A stretch of DNA of 64,000 nucleotides. It comes from Vandiemenella viatica. Its lineage: Eukaryota > Arthropoda > Insecta > Orthoptera > Morabidae. Positions 1 through 10,974 of this stretch are shown piece by piece. Location: assembly GCA_031002005.1 (NCBI GenBank), contig JARYHS010009186.1:256399199-256463198 (forward strand), read 5' to 3'. Position numbers and translations under genes: made by a program. The first letter of the stretch is position 1, and each line of letters begins with the position of its first letter. The notes beneath the pieces were generated by a model. It ran no database searches and had not been told where the DNA came from. It saw only the letters and a program-made list of their open reading frames with translations.

Positions 1-345
1 GGCCCAAGTCGACCACAGCCGGGGCCCAGCCGACAGTATGCCAGTCCATCGCCGGGCCCAAGTCGACCACAGCCGGGACCCAGCCGACAGTATGCCAGTC
101 CATCGCCGGGCCCAAGTCGACCACAGCCGGGACCCAGCCGACAGTATGCCGGTCCATCGCCCGGGTCAAGCCACCACTTCAACAACCCCACCGCCGGGAC
201 CCAGCCGCCACTTCAACAACCATCGCCCGGCTCCAGTCGTCAGTACGCCGGTCCATCGGCCGGGTCAAGCCGACAGTATGCCGGTCCTTCGCCCGGCTCC
301 AGCCGGCAGTATGCCGGTGCAGGGGCAGCCTTATGCAGTCATGAT
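1..345 (+). repeat. Proline-rich tandem codon repeat at the polymerase N-terminus
   Basis: The frame is open and made of repeats built around SRQYAGPSPG and SRPQPGP. Two nearly exact 54-bp units lie at about 31-84 and 85-138, followed by shorter 27-30-bp versions to about 320. All units are multiples of three, so the frame is kept. It reads directly into the polymerase N-terminal region, so it is probably a disordered N-terminal extension. The repeat starts before the window, so its full length is unknown. Confidence 0.75.
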
Positions 346-3300
346 CATGCAGCAACGATGGGTGAGTCAGCAGTATCGCGATTAGTCCTTGAAGACAGGC
401 TTAGTGCATTTAAAAATAGAATTTATTCCGGGACAATTTCAAATTCTCAAAATTTCATCGATCCAATGAATTTCATTGATGCTTGCTTTAAACTTGTTGC
501 CGGTAAAGTTCGCGAAATTGTGGATAATCGGTCCTCCCCATCTGTAAAGGTGCAGGTTGGACTGATTAACACATATAAAATACAGAAGGAAATTATTTTG
601 GAAACCGCCCGTATGTGCTTTTTAACTAAAATGCGTGAGGTCACAACAAGCACTTGCCTGTCGGATTGGTATGAAAAATATGTGAAGTCGGAGCTCGGAG
701 TAAATTGTGTGAATTTCAAGAAAGGACAAGTGGCAAAACTCTCGATAGAATAGAATCCCTCGACATTAGCATTTCTAATTTTCAACCTTTCTATCGTGGG
801 TCTTCCTATGTTGCTCTGCCACTTGATATCTGTAGAAAGAATGCCGTCATCAATGTTGAAAACAAGAATGACGAGTTGTGCTTTCTATGGACAATTCTTG
901 CATATCACGTAAAGGCGCTAAGCAAAAACCTACAAGGGTTAGCATATATAAGAAAGTACGTTCACTCTACCCCCTCGATTTTTCAGGTATTGAGTTTCCG
1001 GTAAAACTCTCTGACATTTCTAAATTTGAGAGGCAAAATCCAGACTATTCAGTAAATGTTTTCGGTCTGGATGAAGTAAAGGTAAACATGTAGTTTCCGG
1101 GGCCCTCCATCACACTGCAGACAAACGCGTTCACCACATTAACATGTTATTGATTACCGACGGCAGTGGGAAAAAATTCCATTACTGTTGGATTCACAAC
1201 TTGTCGGCGTTAGTCAGTTCTTCTTTAAGTTTGCATGAGCATACTATTTTTATTTGTGACAGATGTCTGCAACATTTTGGACGCAAAGATCTCCTGGACC
1301 GCCACGAGATTGACTGTGCAAGGGTTGATCCTGTAAGAGTGGATTTACCCAGCGACGACGATAAAACTTTAAAGTTTAAGGATTTTGTGCACCAACAGCG
1401 TGTACCCGTTCGTCGTTTACGCGGACTTTGAAAGTTTATTGCTACCTTATGATTCTTGCAGCCCCCCACCCAACGCCTCTCACACTACTTTGGTCCAGAA
1501 ACATCTCCCTTTCGCTGCCGCATACCAGGTCGTTTGTCCACGCGTTCCTAGTCTGTCGCGTTTCAACTCCTTCAGGGGAAAAAATCCCGAAAATTGGCTT
1601 GTTGATGAACTCGTCAAACTTGCCAAGAAAGTTGATAAAATTTACAAGAGGTGCATTCCTCTTGTAATGACAAACGAGCAAGAAGCAAAGTTTGCTGATG
1701 CTACGGTATGCCACATCTGCGAGCAAGACATTGAACCGGGGACTGTCAAGGTCCGCGATCATTGTCATATCACAGGTGAATTTAGGGGGGCTGCACATAA
1801 ATGATTGCAATTTGCAGTATAAGACTAAAAAGTACATACCCTTTTCTTTCACAATCTTTCTGGGTATGATGCTCATTCATTGTAATGGCATTATCAAAAC
1901 TCGATTCCGAAGGAATGGACGTGCTTCCCATCAACACAGAACGTTATATTTCTTTTTCGAAAAAGATTGAATACACTTCAATCACGTTAAGGTTTCTGGA
2001 CTCATACCGGTTCATGCAGCTCCCATTAGACAAACTGGTTGGAACCCTTGAGGACGACGACATGGACATTACTAGTGCTCATTTCACCGACCCCGAGAAG
2101 TTCCAATTAGTTAAACGGAAAGGTGTCTTCCCTTACGAATACATGGATTCGTGGGATAAGCTCACCGAGGCCACGCTTCCTCCAAAATCAAAATTCTACA
2201 GTTCGTTGTCGGAGTCACACATTTCTGATGAAGATTACGAACACGCGACAAAGGTGTGGCGGACCTTCCAGATCAAGACTTTGGGCGAATATGCAAGTCT
2301 GTACATGGACACAGATGTGCGGTTACTTGCAGATCTGTTTGAGAAATTTAGGAGTGTATGTTTGGGGAAGTACACCCTGGACCCCGCCCACTATTTCACA
2401 TCCCCAGGCCTTTCGTGGCAGGCTATGTTAAGGAGCACGCGTGTCGAACTGGACCTTCTGACGGATATCGACATGCTGCTCTTTTTCGAACGAGGTATTC
2501 GCGGAGGTATTTGCCAGTGCGTCCACAGGTATGCGAAGGCAAATAACCGGTACATGCCGGAGTACAACCGCGAGGCGTCTGAAGATTTTATAATGTACTT
2601 CGACGTAAACAATCTTTACGGCTGGGCCATGTCGGAGTATCTACCCTCTGGTGGGTTTCAATGGCTTTCGGCTAAAGAGATTGCTAGCATAGATTTCATG
2701 AGCGTTGCAGCTGACTCACCTAGGGGGTTCGTATTGGAGGTAGACCTTACGATTCCTCAGGATAAACACGACGTTTTAGCAGACCTGCCGCCATGTCCAG
2801 ACCACAAAGCCCCAGAAGGTTCTACCCTCCCCAAGCTGATGACCACACTGGAGAACAAGGTACGGTATGTTCTCCATTACCGAGTCCTCCAGCAATGTGT
2901 AGGCTTGGGGCTGCAGGTGACCGAAATACACCGGGTAATATCTTTCAATCAGTCACCGTGGTTGAAAGAATACATATCTCTCAATACGTGTTCTCGCCGT
3001 GACGCCAAAACAGATTTCGAGAGAGATTTTTACAAACTGATGAACAATTCAATTTTCGGCAAGACTATGGAGAACATTCGAAAACACCGCGACGTGAAAT
3101 TGTGTACAGGTGGGTGGGCCGCCGCGGTGCCCGCAAACACATAGCTTCACCACACTTTAAGCAAGTAACAGTTTTCAACAGACTTTGTGGCCGTGGAGAT
3201 GGCGAAAGCTAGGATAGTTTTTAATAAACCCGTGTATGTCGGAATGTGCATTCTTGACCTGTCTAAACTGAGGATGTACAGATTTCATTATGAATTTGCC

Positions 3301-3816
3301 ATTCCTCAGTTTAGAAGCCCTAAATTGCTATATATGGATACAGACAGCTTCATCTACTTGGTGCGGAACTGCGATCCATATGAAGTGATGCGACGCAACA
3401 GGGAGGAGTTCGACACGTCTGGGTATAGCACCGGCAACCGTTATGGGATAGAGTCCCACAATGAAAAGGTTGTCGGTGTTATGAAGGACGAAGCGAATGG
3501 CACCCTGATTGCGGAGTTTGCGGGGTTAAGGGCAAAAATGTATGCATTCCGGCTCGAGACAGACCAGACCTCTAGACGGGCTAAAGGTTTGGCTGGCTCA
3601 GTCACTAGAAAGCTGCAGATGGAGGATTACATAAATTGCCTCCATGGTGAAACACCCAGGTACCATCTGCAGCAAAGGATCACATCAACCCTTCATGTTG
3701 TAAATACTGTTCAAATATCCAAACTGGGTCTGTCTAGAACGGACGATAAGCGGTATATTTTCCCCGACGGGATAGAGACCCTCCCGTGGGGGCACAAGTC
3801 TGTAAATAATGTGTGA
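1..3816 (+). pseudogene. Polinton/Maverick protein-primed family B DNA polymerase, decayed
   Basis: Replicative polymerase of a Polinton/Maverick-type virus-like transposon; the family copies linear element DNA from a protein primer. The 5' end lies outside the window. Visible in order: a Pro/Ser/Gly-rich region (frame open from base 1 to 753), an N-terminal domain continuing in other frames to about 1093, a Cys/His cluster near 1240-1320, an exonuclease I-type DFES motif near 1424, an endonuclease VII-like Cys/His motif (CHIC...DHCH) near 1710-1780, an exo III-type YMDTDVRLL near 2300, motif A DVNNLYGWAM near 2600, motif B KLMNNSIFGKT near 3040 and motif C YMDTDS near 3333. The reading frame changes at several points (near 740, 960, 1095, 1390, 1800, 3110 and 3190), so it cannot give one protein. 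The three polymerase motifs themselves are intact. Family assignment is firm; the number of breaks is approximate. Confidence 0.92.
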
Positions 3817-4335
3817 ATGTTTTGTAAATATACCGTTTATCCGTGTTTCTAGTTTGTAAATATGTATCAATTTTGTAAATATGTAGATAAGTTAGGACTC
3901 TGTAGATATTTTATCAAGTTAGGACGCTGCTGTTAATTTTTTTTTTTTTTCATTGGCTGCTGAATTCCTTTGTATGACAATTTGTTTGCTGAGCTACATG
4001 CTCATTTGCTTTATATTAACGTAATCGGAAAAAAAAATTGTAAAATAGGCTAAGTGTACAGAAGAAATGCTGTACGTAGATTGTAAGGTTGCTGAGCTGT
4101 ATGCTCTAATAAAATCTTTTTCATTGGCTGCTGGGGGGTGCTGCTGAATTCCTTTGTATGACAATTTGTTTGCTGAGCTACATGCTCATTTGCTTTATAT
4201 TAACGTAATCGGAAAAAAAACATTGTAAAATAGACTAAGTGTACATAGATTGTAAGTTTGCTGAGCTGTATGCTCATTTGCATTATATTAACGTAATTGA
4301 AGAAAAAACACACAATTGTTAGAAAAAAAATAAGT
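3817..4335. repeat. AT-rich tandem repeats between polymerase and integrase tail
   Basis: After the polymerase stop there are short GTAAATATGTAGA-like repeats (3820-3925). A ~78-bp unit then appears at 3951-4028 and 4122-4210, and its core (TTGCTGAGCTACATGCTC) recurs a third time near 4257-4300. No coding potential is seen. Probably an intergenic spacer or 3' untranslated region of convergent element genes. Confidence 0.7.
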
Positions 4336-4363
4336 TTATTTATTCAGAAAAATGAATTTTTTA

Positions 4364-4579
4364 CATTTTAAATAAATCTTTTTTATGAATCCACGTGTTA
4401 TGTGATTTATCAAAACCTAACCACTTCACCAAGATCATATTTTTCCTTCTCTTTATCACTCGTTCAACCAAAAATGTACTTGTAAGTTTTGTTAGTTGTA
4501 ATTCTTGCTGGTAAAATGCTCCTGGAGTCGGTGACGCGTAAACAGTTTTTGAGTCACCAACCACATACGCCCACAACAT
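4364..4579 (-). pseudogene. Polinton integrase C-terminus with chromodomain
   Basis: The minus-strand frame carries FYQQELQ followed by a chromodomain-like segment (FLVERVIKRR...VKWLGFDKSHNTW) and then a stop. This matches the C-terminal tail of retroviral-like integrases of Polintons, the family of the C. elegans transposon-derived protein F54H12.3. An AATAAA on the minus strand lies just downstream (near 4335). The catalytic core and zinc-binding part are absent: upstream on this strand the sequence is occupied by the start of the capsid gene on the other strand. It is therefore a truncated remnant, with about the first 21 codons of the frame overlapping the capsid ORF antisense. Confidence 0.75.
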
Positions 4580-5685
4580 TTAATAATAATGATGAAATTC
4601 GGATACCTATTCAGAACCAGGATACATATACACTGCCTGGGGAAAGTTTCTTGCATATTGAAGGAAGATTTCTCAAGTCAGATGGAACTGGGGCTACAAA
4701 TTCAATTGTTACATCCAATGCGTTTGCGTTCCTATTTGAGGAAATTCGGTTAGAAATTAATGGAGTTGAAATAGACCGAAATAGAAATGTAGGTGTCACA
4801 AGCACAATAAAGACTCTTATTTCTGCTGGTCCTCAACAAATTGGTCTGTTGGAGAACTCAGGATGGGGATAACGCGATCTTGGAAATGGTTACTTTGATG
4901 TATGTATTCCGCTGAGTATGCTCTTGGGTTTTTGTGAAGACTTTAAAAGGATACTTGCAAATGTAAAAAAGAACTAATACTTATTCGATCTAGGGACGAT
5001 ACAAATTCATATGTACAAGCCAATCCAAACCCCCAGAAAAGTAAATTCGCTATCAGTAAACTAGCATGGGTGGTGCCTCATTTACAAGTAAGTGAGAGAG
5101 AAAAACTGGCGTTGCTTAAGATTGTGGACAGTGGGAAGCCACTTAGAATTAATTTCCGAAGCTGGGATTTGTTGGAGTACCCTACTTCCTATAAGCAAAA
5201 CTCAAATTTGGTCTTTGAAAACATCAACACAGCTGGAGAAACCAAGGTTCGTTGTTCTGGGATTTCAAACAAACAGGAAACGAAATGAAACATTAAGTGC
5301 GGCTTTATTTGACCACTGCAATCTTGCCAACGTCAAAGTGTTTCTAAATGATGTGGCGTACCCCTACGAGAACATGAATTTGGACTTTAAGAAAAATCGA
5401 ACCACAGTATTGTACGATATGTATGCAAGATTCCAACAAACTTACTACGAACGGGAGCATCCTTCACCACTACTAAACCGCGAAGATTTTGTCGCTACTG
5501 CTCCTATCGCCGTAATCGACTGTTCACATCAAAATGAGTCGGTAAAAACAGGGCCTGTAGATATTCGTATGGAGTTTGATAGCACTGACAATTTTCCAGC
5601 CTACACCGCCGCATACTGTCTAATCCTTCACGACCGTGTTGTGGAATACGTACCGCTAACAAGTGTTGTGCGTAAGCTCGCATAA
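4516..5685 (+). pseudogene. Polinton major capsid protein (double jelly-roll), frameshifted
   Basis: Major capsid protein of Polinton-type elements, related to the product annotated in many insects as F54H12.2-like. The start was taken at ATG 4516, giving LLESVTRKQFLSHQPH and then the family signature NNNDEIRIPIQNQD and FEEIRLEINGVEID. The frame stops at 4872, continues in other frames through about 4880-5085 and 5070-5250, and ends in the frame closing at 5685. At least three frame changes or stops make it non-functional. About 390 codons in total, on the short side for the family. It lies head-to-head with the integrase tail and is followed 20 bp later by the small ORF at 5705. Confidence 0.85.
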
Positions 5686-5704
5686 AACCAGATAGCGCCC
5701 ATCA

Positions 5705-6193
5705 TTGCCACCCAGTATCATGCCGACCATCTTCCTGGACGCTCAAGGATTCAAGACGAGAGAAGGAGTATTTATCTTCAAAGAAGTTGCCGTCTGCGTA
5801 GTGCAATCAGACAACATTATCGCTACACATTGCATCTCTGTAAATTCACCATCACGTGGAGGTAATGAGCCAACAGTCAAATGGCTGACAAAAAATTACC
5901 ATGGAATACCTTGGACTGCTGCTGGTATAACCTTTAGCAAACTATGTACTATTCTACATGCAATCACAAATGAAGATGACTCCATTATTTACGTTAAAGG
6001 ACGGGAGAAGGCTCGTTGGTTTCAGAAGATTATTCGCAAGAAAGTCTGCTACAATATAGAAGATTTAGGATGCCCGCCTCTACATGAACTCAAGAAAAAT
6101 AATTTGATAAAACTTTGTAAAGGACATTTATTTTGTAACGCTATATGCGCTGTTGAAAATGTATTTTTAATTGCCCAATGGTGGGTGAAATAA
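5705..6193 (+). CDS. Small Polinton-associated protein, possible DEDD-exonuclease-like fold
   Basis: Intact ORF of 162 codons, 20 bp after the capsid gene; a second Met at 5720 (MPTIFLDAQGF) is an equally good start. Conserved-looking patches are FLDAQGF, FIFKEVAV, KWLTKNYHGIPW, DSIIYVKGREK, NIEDLGCPPLHEL and a C-terminal C-x2-H...CA..NVF...WW pattern. Similar small proteins occur in many insect genomes near capsid and polymerase genes of this element type. The DAQGF start recalls the first acidic motif of DnaQ-like exonucleases, but other catalytic acids are not clear, so it may be inactive. It is the only unbroken Polinton gene here. A 3' AATAAA (near 6200) follows. Function inferred, not established. 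Confidence 0.6.
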   Translation: MPPSIMPTIFLDAQGFKTREGVFIFKEVAVCVVQSDNIIATHCISVNSPSRGGNEPTVKWLTKNYHGIPWTAAGITFSKLCTILHAITNEDDSIIYVKGREKARWFQKIIRKKVCYNIEDLGCPPLHELKKNNLIKLCKGHLFCNAICAVENVFLIAQWWVK

Positions 6194-6249
6194 AAGAAAA
6201 GAAATAAAATAAAAATGTGTTATTTATTTAAACACTTTAGTTAATAAGG

Positions 6250-6535
6250 TCCACGGGTGTGGTGCAGCTGTGCTCATTCAATTACGGACCCGCATCCTGC
6301 AGCTGCGTGGGGAGCGATAATTCGAGTGTGGTGCAGCTGTGCTCATTCAATTACGGACCCGCATCCTGCAGCTGCGTGGGGAGCGATAATTGATGGCTTC
6401 CGGAGGGGAGCAATAATTGATGGCTTCCGGAGGGGAGCGCAGCTGTGCACATTCAATTACGAACCCGCATCCTGCAGCTGCGTGGGGAGCGATAATTAGG
6501 GTGTGGCGCATTCAATTACGGACCCGCATTCAATT
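6250..6535. repeat. Tandem repeat array A (~66-bp units)
   Basis: A ~66-bp unit (GTGTGGTGCAGCTGTGC...CTGCGTGGGGAGCGATAATT) occurs at 6257-6322 and 6326-6391, then in part at 6436-6497 and 6500-6535. Two ~22-bp GATGGCTTCCGGAGGGGAGC units (6392-6436) lie between. Each unit carries GCAGCTG palindromes. No gene is seen. Confidence 0.8.
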
Positions 6536-6586
6536 AAACTCCCCTAGTTCCTCGGCTCCCCTCCGCTCCAAACTGTCTGCAAAGAC

Positions 6587-7085
6587 AGGTCCATAAGAAT
6601 ACATGGGGAAAAAACTGTCCGCTGACCGCTGTACATAAGGAAATAATAAGATCAATCTGAGATTACAGATGTGAGACCCCCTCCCCGCAATTCAATTAAA
6701 ATCAATTAAGGCTCCCCGCCATGGGGGAAAAAGTGGGCTCACTCCATCCTCCATAAGAATACATGGGGAAAAAACTGTCCGCTGACCGCTGTACATAAGG
6801 AAATAATAAGATCAATCTGAGGTTACAGATGTGAGACCCCCTCCCCGCAATTCAATTAAAATCAATTAAGGCTCCCCGCCATGGGGGGAAAAAGTGGGCT
6901 CACACACAGGTCCATAAGGAAATAATAAGGTCAATCTGAGGTTACAGATGTGAGACCCCCTCCCCGCAATTCAATTAGCATTAATTAAAATCAATTAAGG
7001 CTCCCCGCAATTCAATTAAAATTAATTAAAATCAATTAGACTCAATTAAAATCAATTAAAATCAATTAAAATCAATTAACCACGG
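6587..7085. repeat. Tandem repeat array B (~155-bp units) with CAATTAAAAT tail
   Basis: A ~155-bp unit (starting GGTCCATAAGAATACATGGG and ending near GGGGAAAAAGTGGGCTCAC) is present at about 6587-6743 and 6751-6905, with a shortened third unit at 6908-7003. It ends in a run of about ten CAATTAAAAT-type decamers (7004-7079). It sits between Polinton genes and the Helitron, so it could be the subterminal or terminal repeat region of the Polinton; this is inference. Confidence 0.75.
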
Positions 7086-7392
7086 GGTGTTTTGGTCCGG
7101 GGTACGAGCTCACTCCGGTGTATTGACACTACTAATGTGGAATTAGCTACAATTATTGCGATTAATGAGCCATTACTGACAGCAGAACAAAAAAATATTT
7201 ATAATCGGATTATGCTGATCAAGGCGTTTTTTTTTTTTTTTCATGAACGGTAAGACATTTTTAATATCGTTGATCCTTGCGAAGGTACGGTCGCAACAGC
7301 AAATTGAATTGGCAATTGCATCTCAGGCATTGCTGCGACTTTGTTAGATGGTGGGCGAACCGCACATTCAGTATTTAAGCTGCCACTTGAAA

Positions 7393-8158
7393 TGTCTAGG
7401 CTCGTTATGCCGAGAAAACATTTACGTGCATGAGATGCAAGATGTTATTTACTTAAAAAAATGTTCTTTTAATATTTATTGCAAAAAGCAGGCTTAAATT
7501 TAAATTACACCCTCTAATTACAACAGGACAACATGAGTGCGGAAATACATTTATAAAATTAAATACAAAGAAATACATGATTATTTAAGATTACACATAA
7601 AATCGAACTCGGCCAGCAAAGAAAAAGATTAGAAACTGACAGACAATACACAAATGTTCCCGGCTAGGGAGAGCATGAAACTCCTTTAGTTTGGGCGTAT
7701 ACTGGGTGAAAATTATTTATATGAAATTGTCACTTATCGTAACTGCTGGAGGCTGTCGGCGACCTTGATGTTTCCTTCACTATGAAGATACACTTTTAAC
7801 TCCATCTGGCAACTGAGGTGGGTTCACTTGTTTAAGCACATAAAGAAAACAGCACGACAAATATTGTCGTGACGAAAACGCGACCTCCACGTTTCTTTGA
7901 AATCCGCGTACACACACACGTGCGGACTTTACGGGCTCTAGCCCCCAAGTCCCCCGACAGTTTGACCACACTCACCCCCTCGTCTCCGGGAGTGGCATCT
8001 CTACCTGCGACAAACAAAGACACACACACGCGCCAGGAACCTGTCGCAGACAGGAATGCGCCACCTTCCGCTGTCTCACAAAACGGCTGGATGATGTGTC
8101 TCCCAAATAGAGAGGTGACGGAAAATCAATGACTGCAGAGGCTGGACATTACACACTA
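7393..8158. mobile_element. 766-bp insertion in the helicase gene, probable solo LTR
   Basis: Flanked by GAAA (7389-7392 and 8159-8162). Deleting the insertion plus one copy joins KLPLE to IHNKPNA of the helicase, so the boundaries are supported. The ends read TGTCTAG...ACACTA. On the minus strand there is a TATA-like TATAAATA (7715-7722) and an AATAAA (7475-7480), the order expected of an LTR transcribed leftwards. No ORF of substance. The LTR identity is inference; the insertion itself is well supported. Confidence 0.6.
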
Positions 8159-8962
8159 GAAATTCATAACAAACCAAACGCAATATGTGACATTTAAAAA
8201 AAAAGCGGTGTGGCTACAGTGTTGCAAAAGAGTTCAATTATAATTTGTGATGAGTGTACTATGGCTCATAAACATTCGCTCGAGGCATTTCATTGAACTA
8301 TACAAGATTTGAAAGGCAACGATAAACTTTTCGGTGGTACTGTCCAAGTTCTGTCTGGTGACTTCGGACAGACATTAGCAGTGATTCCTCGCTATACTTT
8401 TGCCGATGAGATTAACGCATGTTTAAAACAATCGTTATTATGGCGGAATGTCGAAACACTTCGATTAACCATGAACATGGGAGTAAAATTGCAAAATGAT
8501 CCATCGGCACAAGTATTTTAAGCAATTGCTGCATATTGGAAACGGTGAAATAGAACCGCATCGAAATACACAATATATCAAATTGCCAGACAAATTCTGC
8601 ACTGTTGTTCACTCAAAAAATTAACTAAGAGATTTCCGGATATATCAAATAATTACTCAGATCATAATTGGCTCAGTAATCGTTCTATTTTGATGTCAAC
8701 GAAATTAACTTCCAGATACAACAATTGTTGCTAGGTGATCTGATGTCTTTTAAATCAATAGACACTATTGTAGATGAAAATGAAGCAAATTTTCCAACTG
8801 AATTTTTAAATTCTTTGGATATACCAGGAATGTCACCACACAATCTTCGGTTAAAGATTGGTTCACCGGTTAATCTACTTCGGAATTTGAATCCACCAAT
8901 ATTATGCAACGGTACACGTTTGGTGATAACCGGAAATGTTCTTGAAGCAACTATTTTGACTG

Positions 8963-9705
8963 TGTAACAGCCCTTATACCTGAATTTTGAATAGTATTGT
9001 ACTGTATGAAGTATTTGTAGTAAGCTAAAGTTTGCTTGAAAGTGATTTGATATGTTTATTTTGTAAATTCTTGTAAATCAGTGTATATAGACTTTGTTTT
9101 ATGTAAGAAAATTATTTAAAGTCCATTTAATATGTTTAAGAACCGAATGGTGCAAGAGAGTTTCTTAAAAGTTTGTAATTACATGTATTAATGTAAGTTA
9201 CGATGTCTACAGGACAATTTTCTACCGTTTGAAAGGATTTCTGTAAATAATTTCGTATTTAAGTATCTCTAATTACCATTTCTGATCATTTTGTAATGTT
9301 GTTAATTAATTCGTATTAATCTCGATTGTTTTTAATATGTTTGATTGTTTGAGTGATTGTTAATGATCGAGAAATATCGGGCGTATGCCTTTGAAGAATT
9401 CTCGTAATTTCGATAGAGACTATATAAACAGATCGTCTGGACAGAGACATTCATTCAGTAAGTAAGTTAAGTTAGTAAGTCAGTTTAGTTGACAGTATTC
9501 AGTGTTACAGAGAGTTTCAATCATTCAGTTGAGTTCACAGAGGTTATCTTTGCGATTATTCAGAAGTGCATATCTGTATTGTATTTATGCTTGTGAATAT
9601 CGCTGACTTGTTTGGATCACAATAAAACAACTCTTCAAACATAACCTGTTTGGTGGACTTTTTAATTAATTAATCAGTAATTGAACCACCGAAAGAACCT
9701 TAATA
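8963..9705 (+). mobile_element. Solo LTR, 743 bp, in the helicase gene
   Basis: Starts TGTAACAGCCC and ends CCTTAATA, flanked by a perfect 4-bp duplication ACTG (8959-8962, 9706-9709). TATATAAAC at 9421 and AATAAA at 9621 lie in the order of a U3-R-U5 structure. Removing it restores the helicase reading frame exactly (ATILTG then MFKGEIV). A 4-bp duplication suits a Ty3/Gypsy element, and a lone LTR implies recombination between two LTRs. It is unrelated to the Gypsy LTR at 57047. Confidence 0.85.
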
Positions 9706-10390
9706 ACTGGAATGTTTAAAGGAGAAATCGTCCTGTTGCCACGTATTCCAATGATACCGTCAGAATCTCCAATACCATTTAAAAGGCTTCAATTTCCGAT
9801 TCGTTTGGCTTTCGCTATGACCATAAATAAGTCTCAAGGCTTAAAAATGTCTATTTGCGGCTTGGACTTGGAAAATTCGTGTTTCTCCCATGGACAGCTA
9901 TATGTCGCCTGCTCACGTGTGGGGAAACCATCAAATCTCTTGTGTACTAGCAAAACACAGGCTAACCAAAAATATTGTCCACCAATTAGTGCTTAGATAA
10001 ATTAAAATTATAAATTGTAATAATTTAAAATAAAGAAAATAATTCTTAAAAATGTTTAAAAATCAACTTCATCTACCTCATTTATAAAACATAAATTTCA
10101 ATTTATAAATAAATAAAAAATAATTTATTTTATAAATATCAATTTTTTTATATATTTTCAATTAATTAATTTGTAATAAAATGTAATTAAAATTTTTTAT
10201 GTTCGTTTGTCCTTAATTTCAACTATCCGAAACTCTTACCAATTACTTTTGAATTTTCAAATTGACTCAAACGTTTTTGTTTTTATTAGTGGAAATTAAT
10301 TTAAATACATTAAGTAGGTAGTTTAGAATTACATTGCTCCAACGTACTACAACTACTGAGTCACAGCAACGCGTGACCGGATCAGCTAGT

Positions 10391-10974
10391 ATGTTATAAA
10401 ATAACGCCCAATACAATTTCTCGTGTCTCACACGTATCCTGAATTAGTGTAGAATCACGAATTCCTGGTTTGATTGGTCATCATGGTCTAGGTTGTATTT
10501 CCACCCTCCCATACACTCCGCTAATATCGCCGTTATAAAATCAAAGATTATGTCACATGCGAATTAATAAATTCAGTGTTTCACAAGTTAGTGACAACTT
10601 GCGTCGCGATATAAAGTTGGGCCAAAATTTTCACAAGTTCTTACATATTTCTTTTTCGTGATTCATATCCATATTACTTCGTTTTAACTTAAAACACTTA
10701 TATCCCCCACTGTAACGTCAAAATTCTAGTTTCTACTCTGAACTGGCTGGATTTCAATTTAATCAAAACATCCACTAATATTGTTTCCTAAAAATTAAAA
10801 CATTTAACTCACGTATCAGTGGAAAAAATTTTTCGAAATAATCTACGCTGAACGAACACAAATCAATAAAAAGGAACTAATAGTGTTTATATGTTAAAGC
10901 AGTACTCGTTATTTCAATGTTCTGCTAACGCATTACTTCGCGGATCCATGACTAAATAGAACTGCTACTAAATA
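10391..10974. other. No recognisable feature
   Basis: AT-rich sequence between the Helitron terminus and the first LINE fragment. I see no ORF, repeat or RNA gene that I can support. Confidence 0.5.

Larger units (their letters stand above)
7134..9993 (+). pseudogene. Helitron Pif1-like DNA helicase, broken by two insertions
   Basis: A 5'-to-3' superfamily 1 helicase of the Pif1/Helitron type; it would unwind DNA in rolling-circle transposition. Visible pieces: 7134-7392 (helicase start, NGKTFLI of the Walker A region, GGRTAHSVFKLPLE), 8159-8670 (IICDECTMAHK Walker B-like, GDFGQTLAVIPR, LWRNVETLRLT), 8670-8962 (LGDLMSFKSIDTI, LRLKIGSPV) and 9706-9993 (AFAMTINKSQG, LYVACSRVGKPSNL, the C-terminal motif). 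Stops and frame changes also occur within pieces (for example near 7230, 8295 and 8520). Removing the insertion at 8963-9705 with one target copy gives an in-frame junction. Motif I has lost its usual GGTGKT context, so it is inactive. Confidence 0.88.
7090..10389 (+). mobile_element. Helitron, 5'-truncated, with recognisable 3' terminus
   Basis: Contains a Pif1-like Helitron helicase gene (7134-9993) and ends at 10386-10389 with CTAG followed by T. It is preceded by AACGCGTGACCGGATCAG, typical of Helitron 3' ends. No Rep/HUH nuclease region is present upstream, so the 5' part is lost or was never joined here. Between the gene end and the terminus lies ~390 bp of AT-rich sequence. Two insertions (7393-8158 and 8963-9705) interrupt it. 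Confidence 0.8.
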
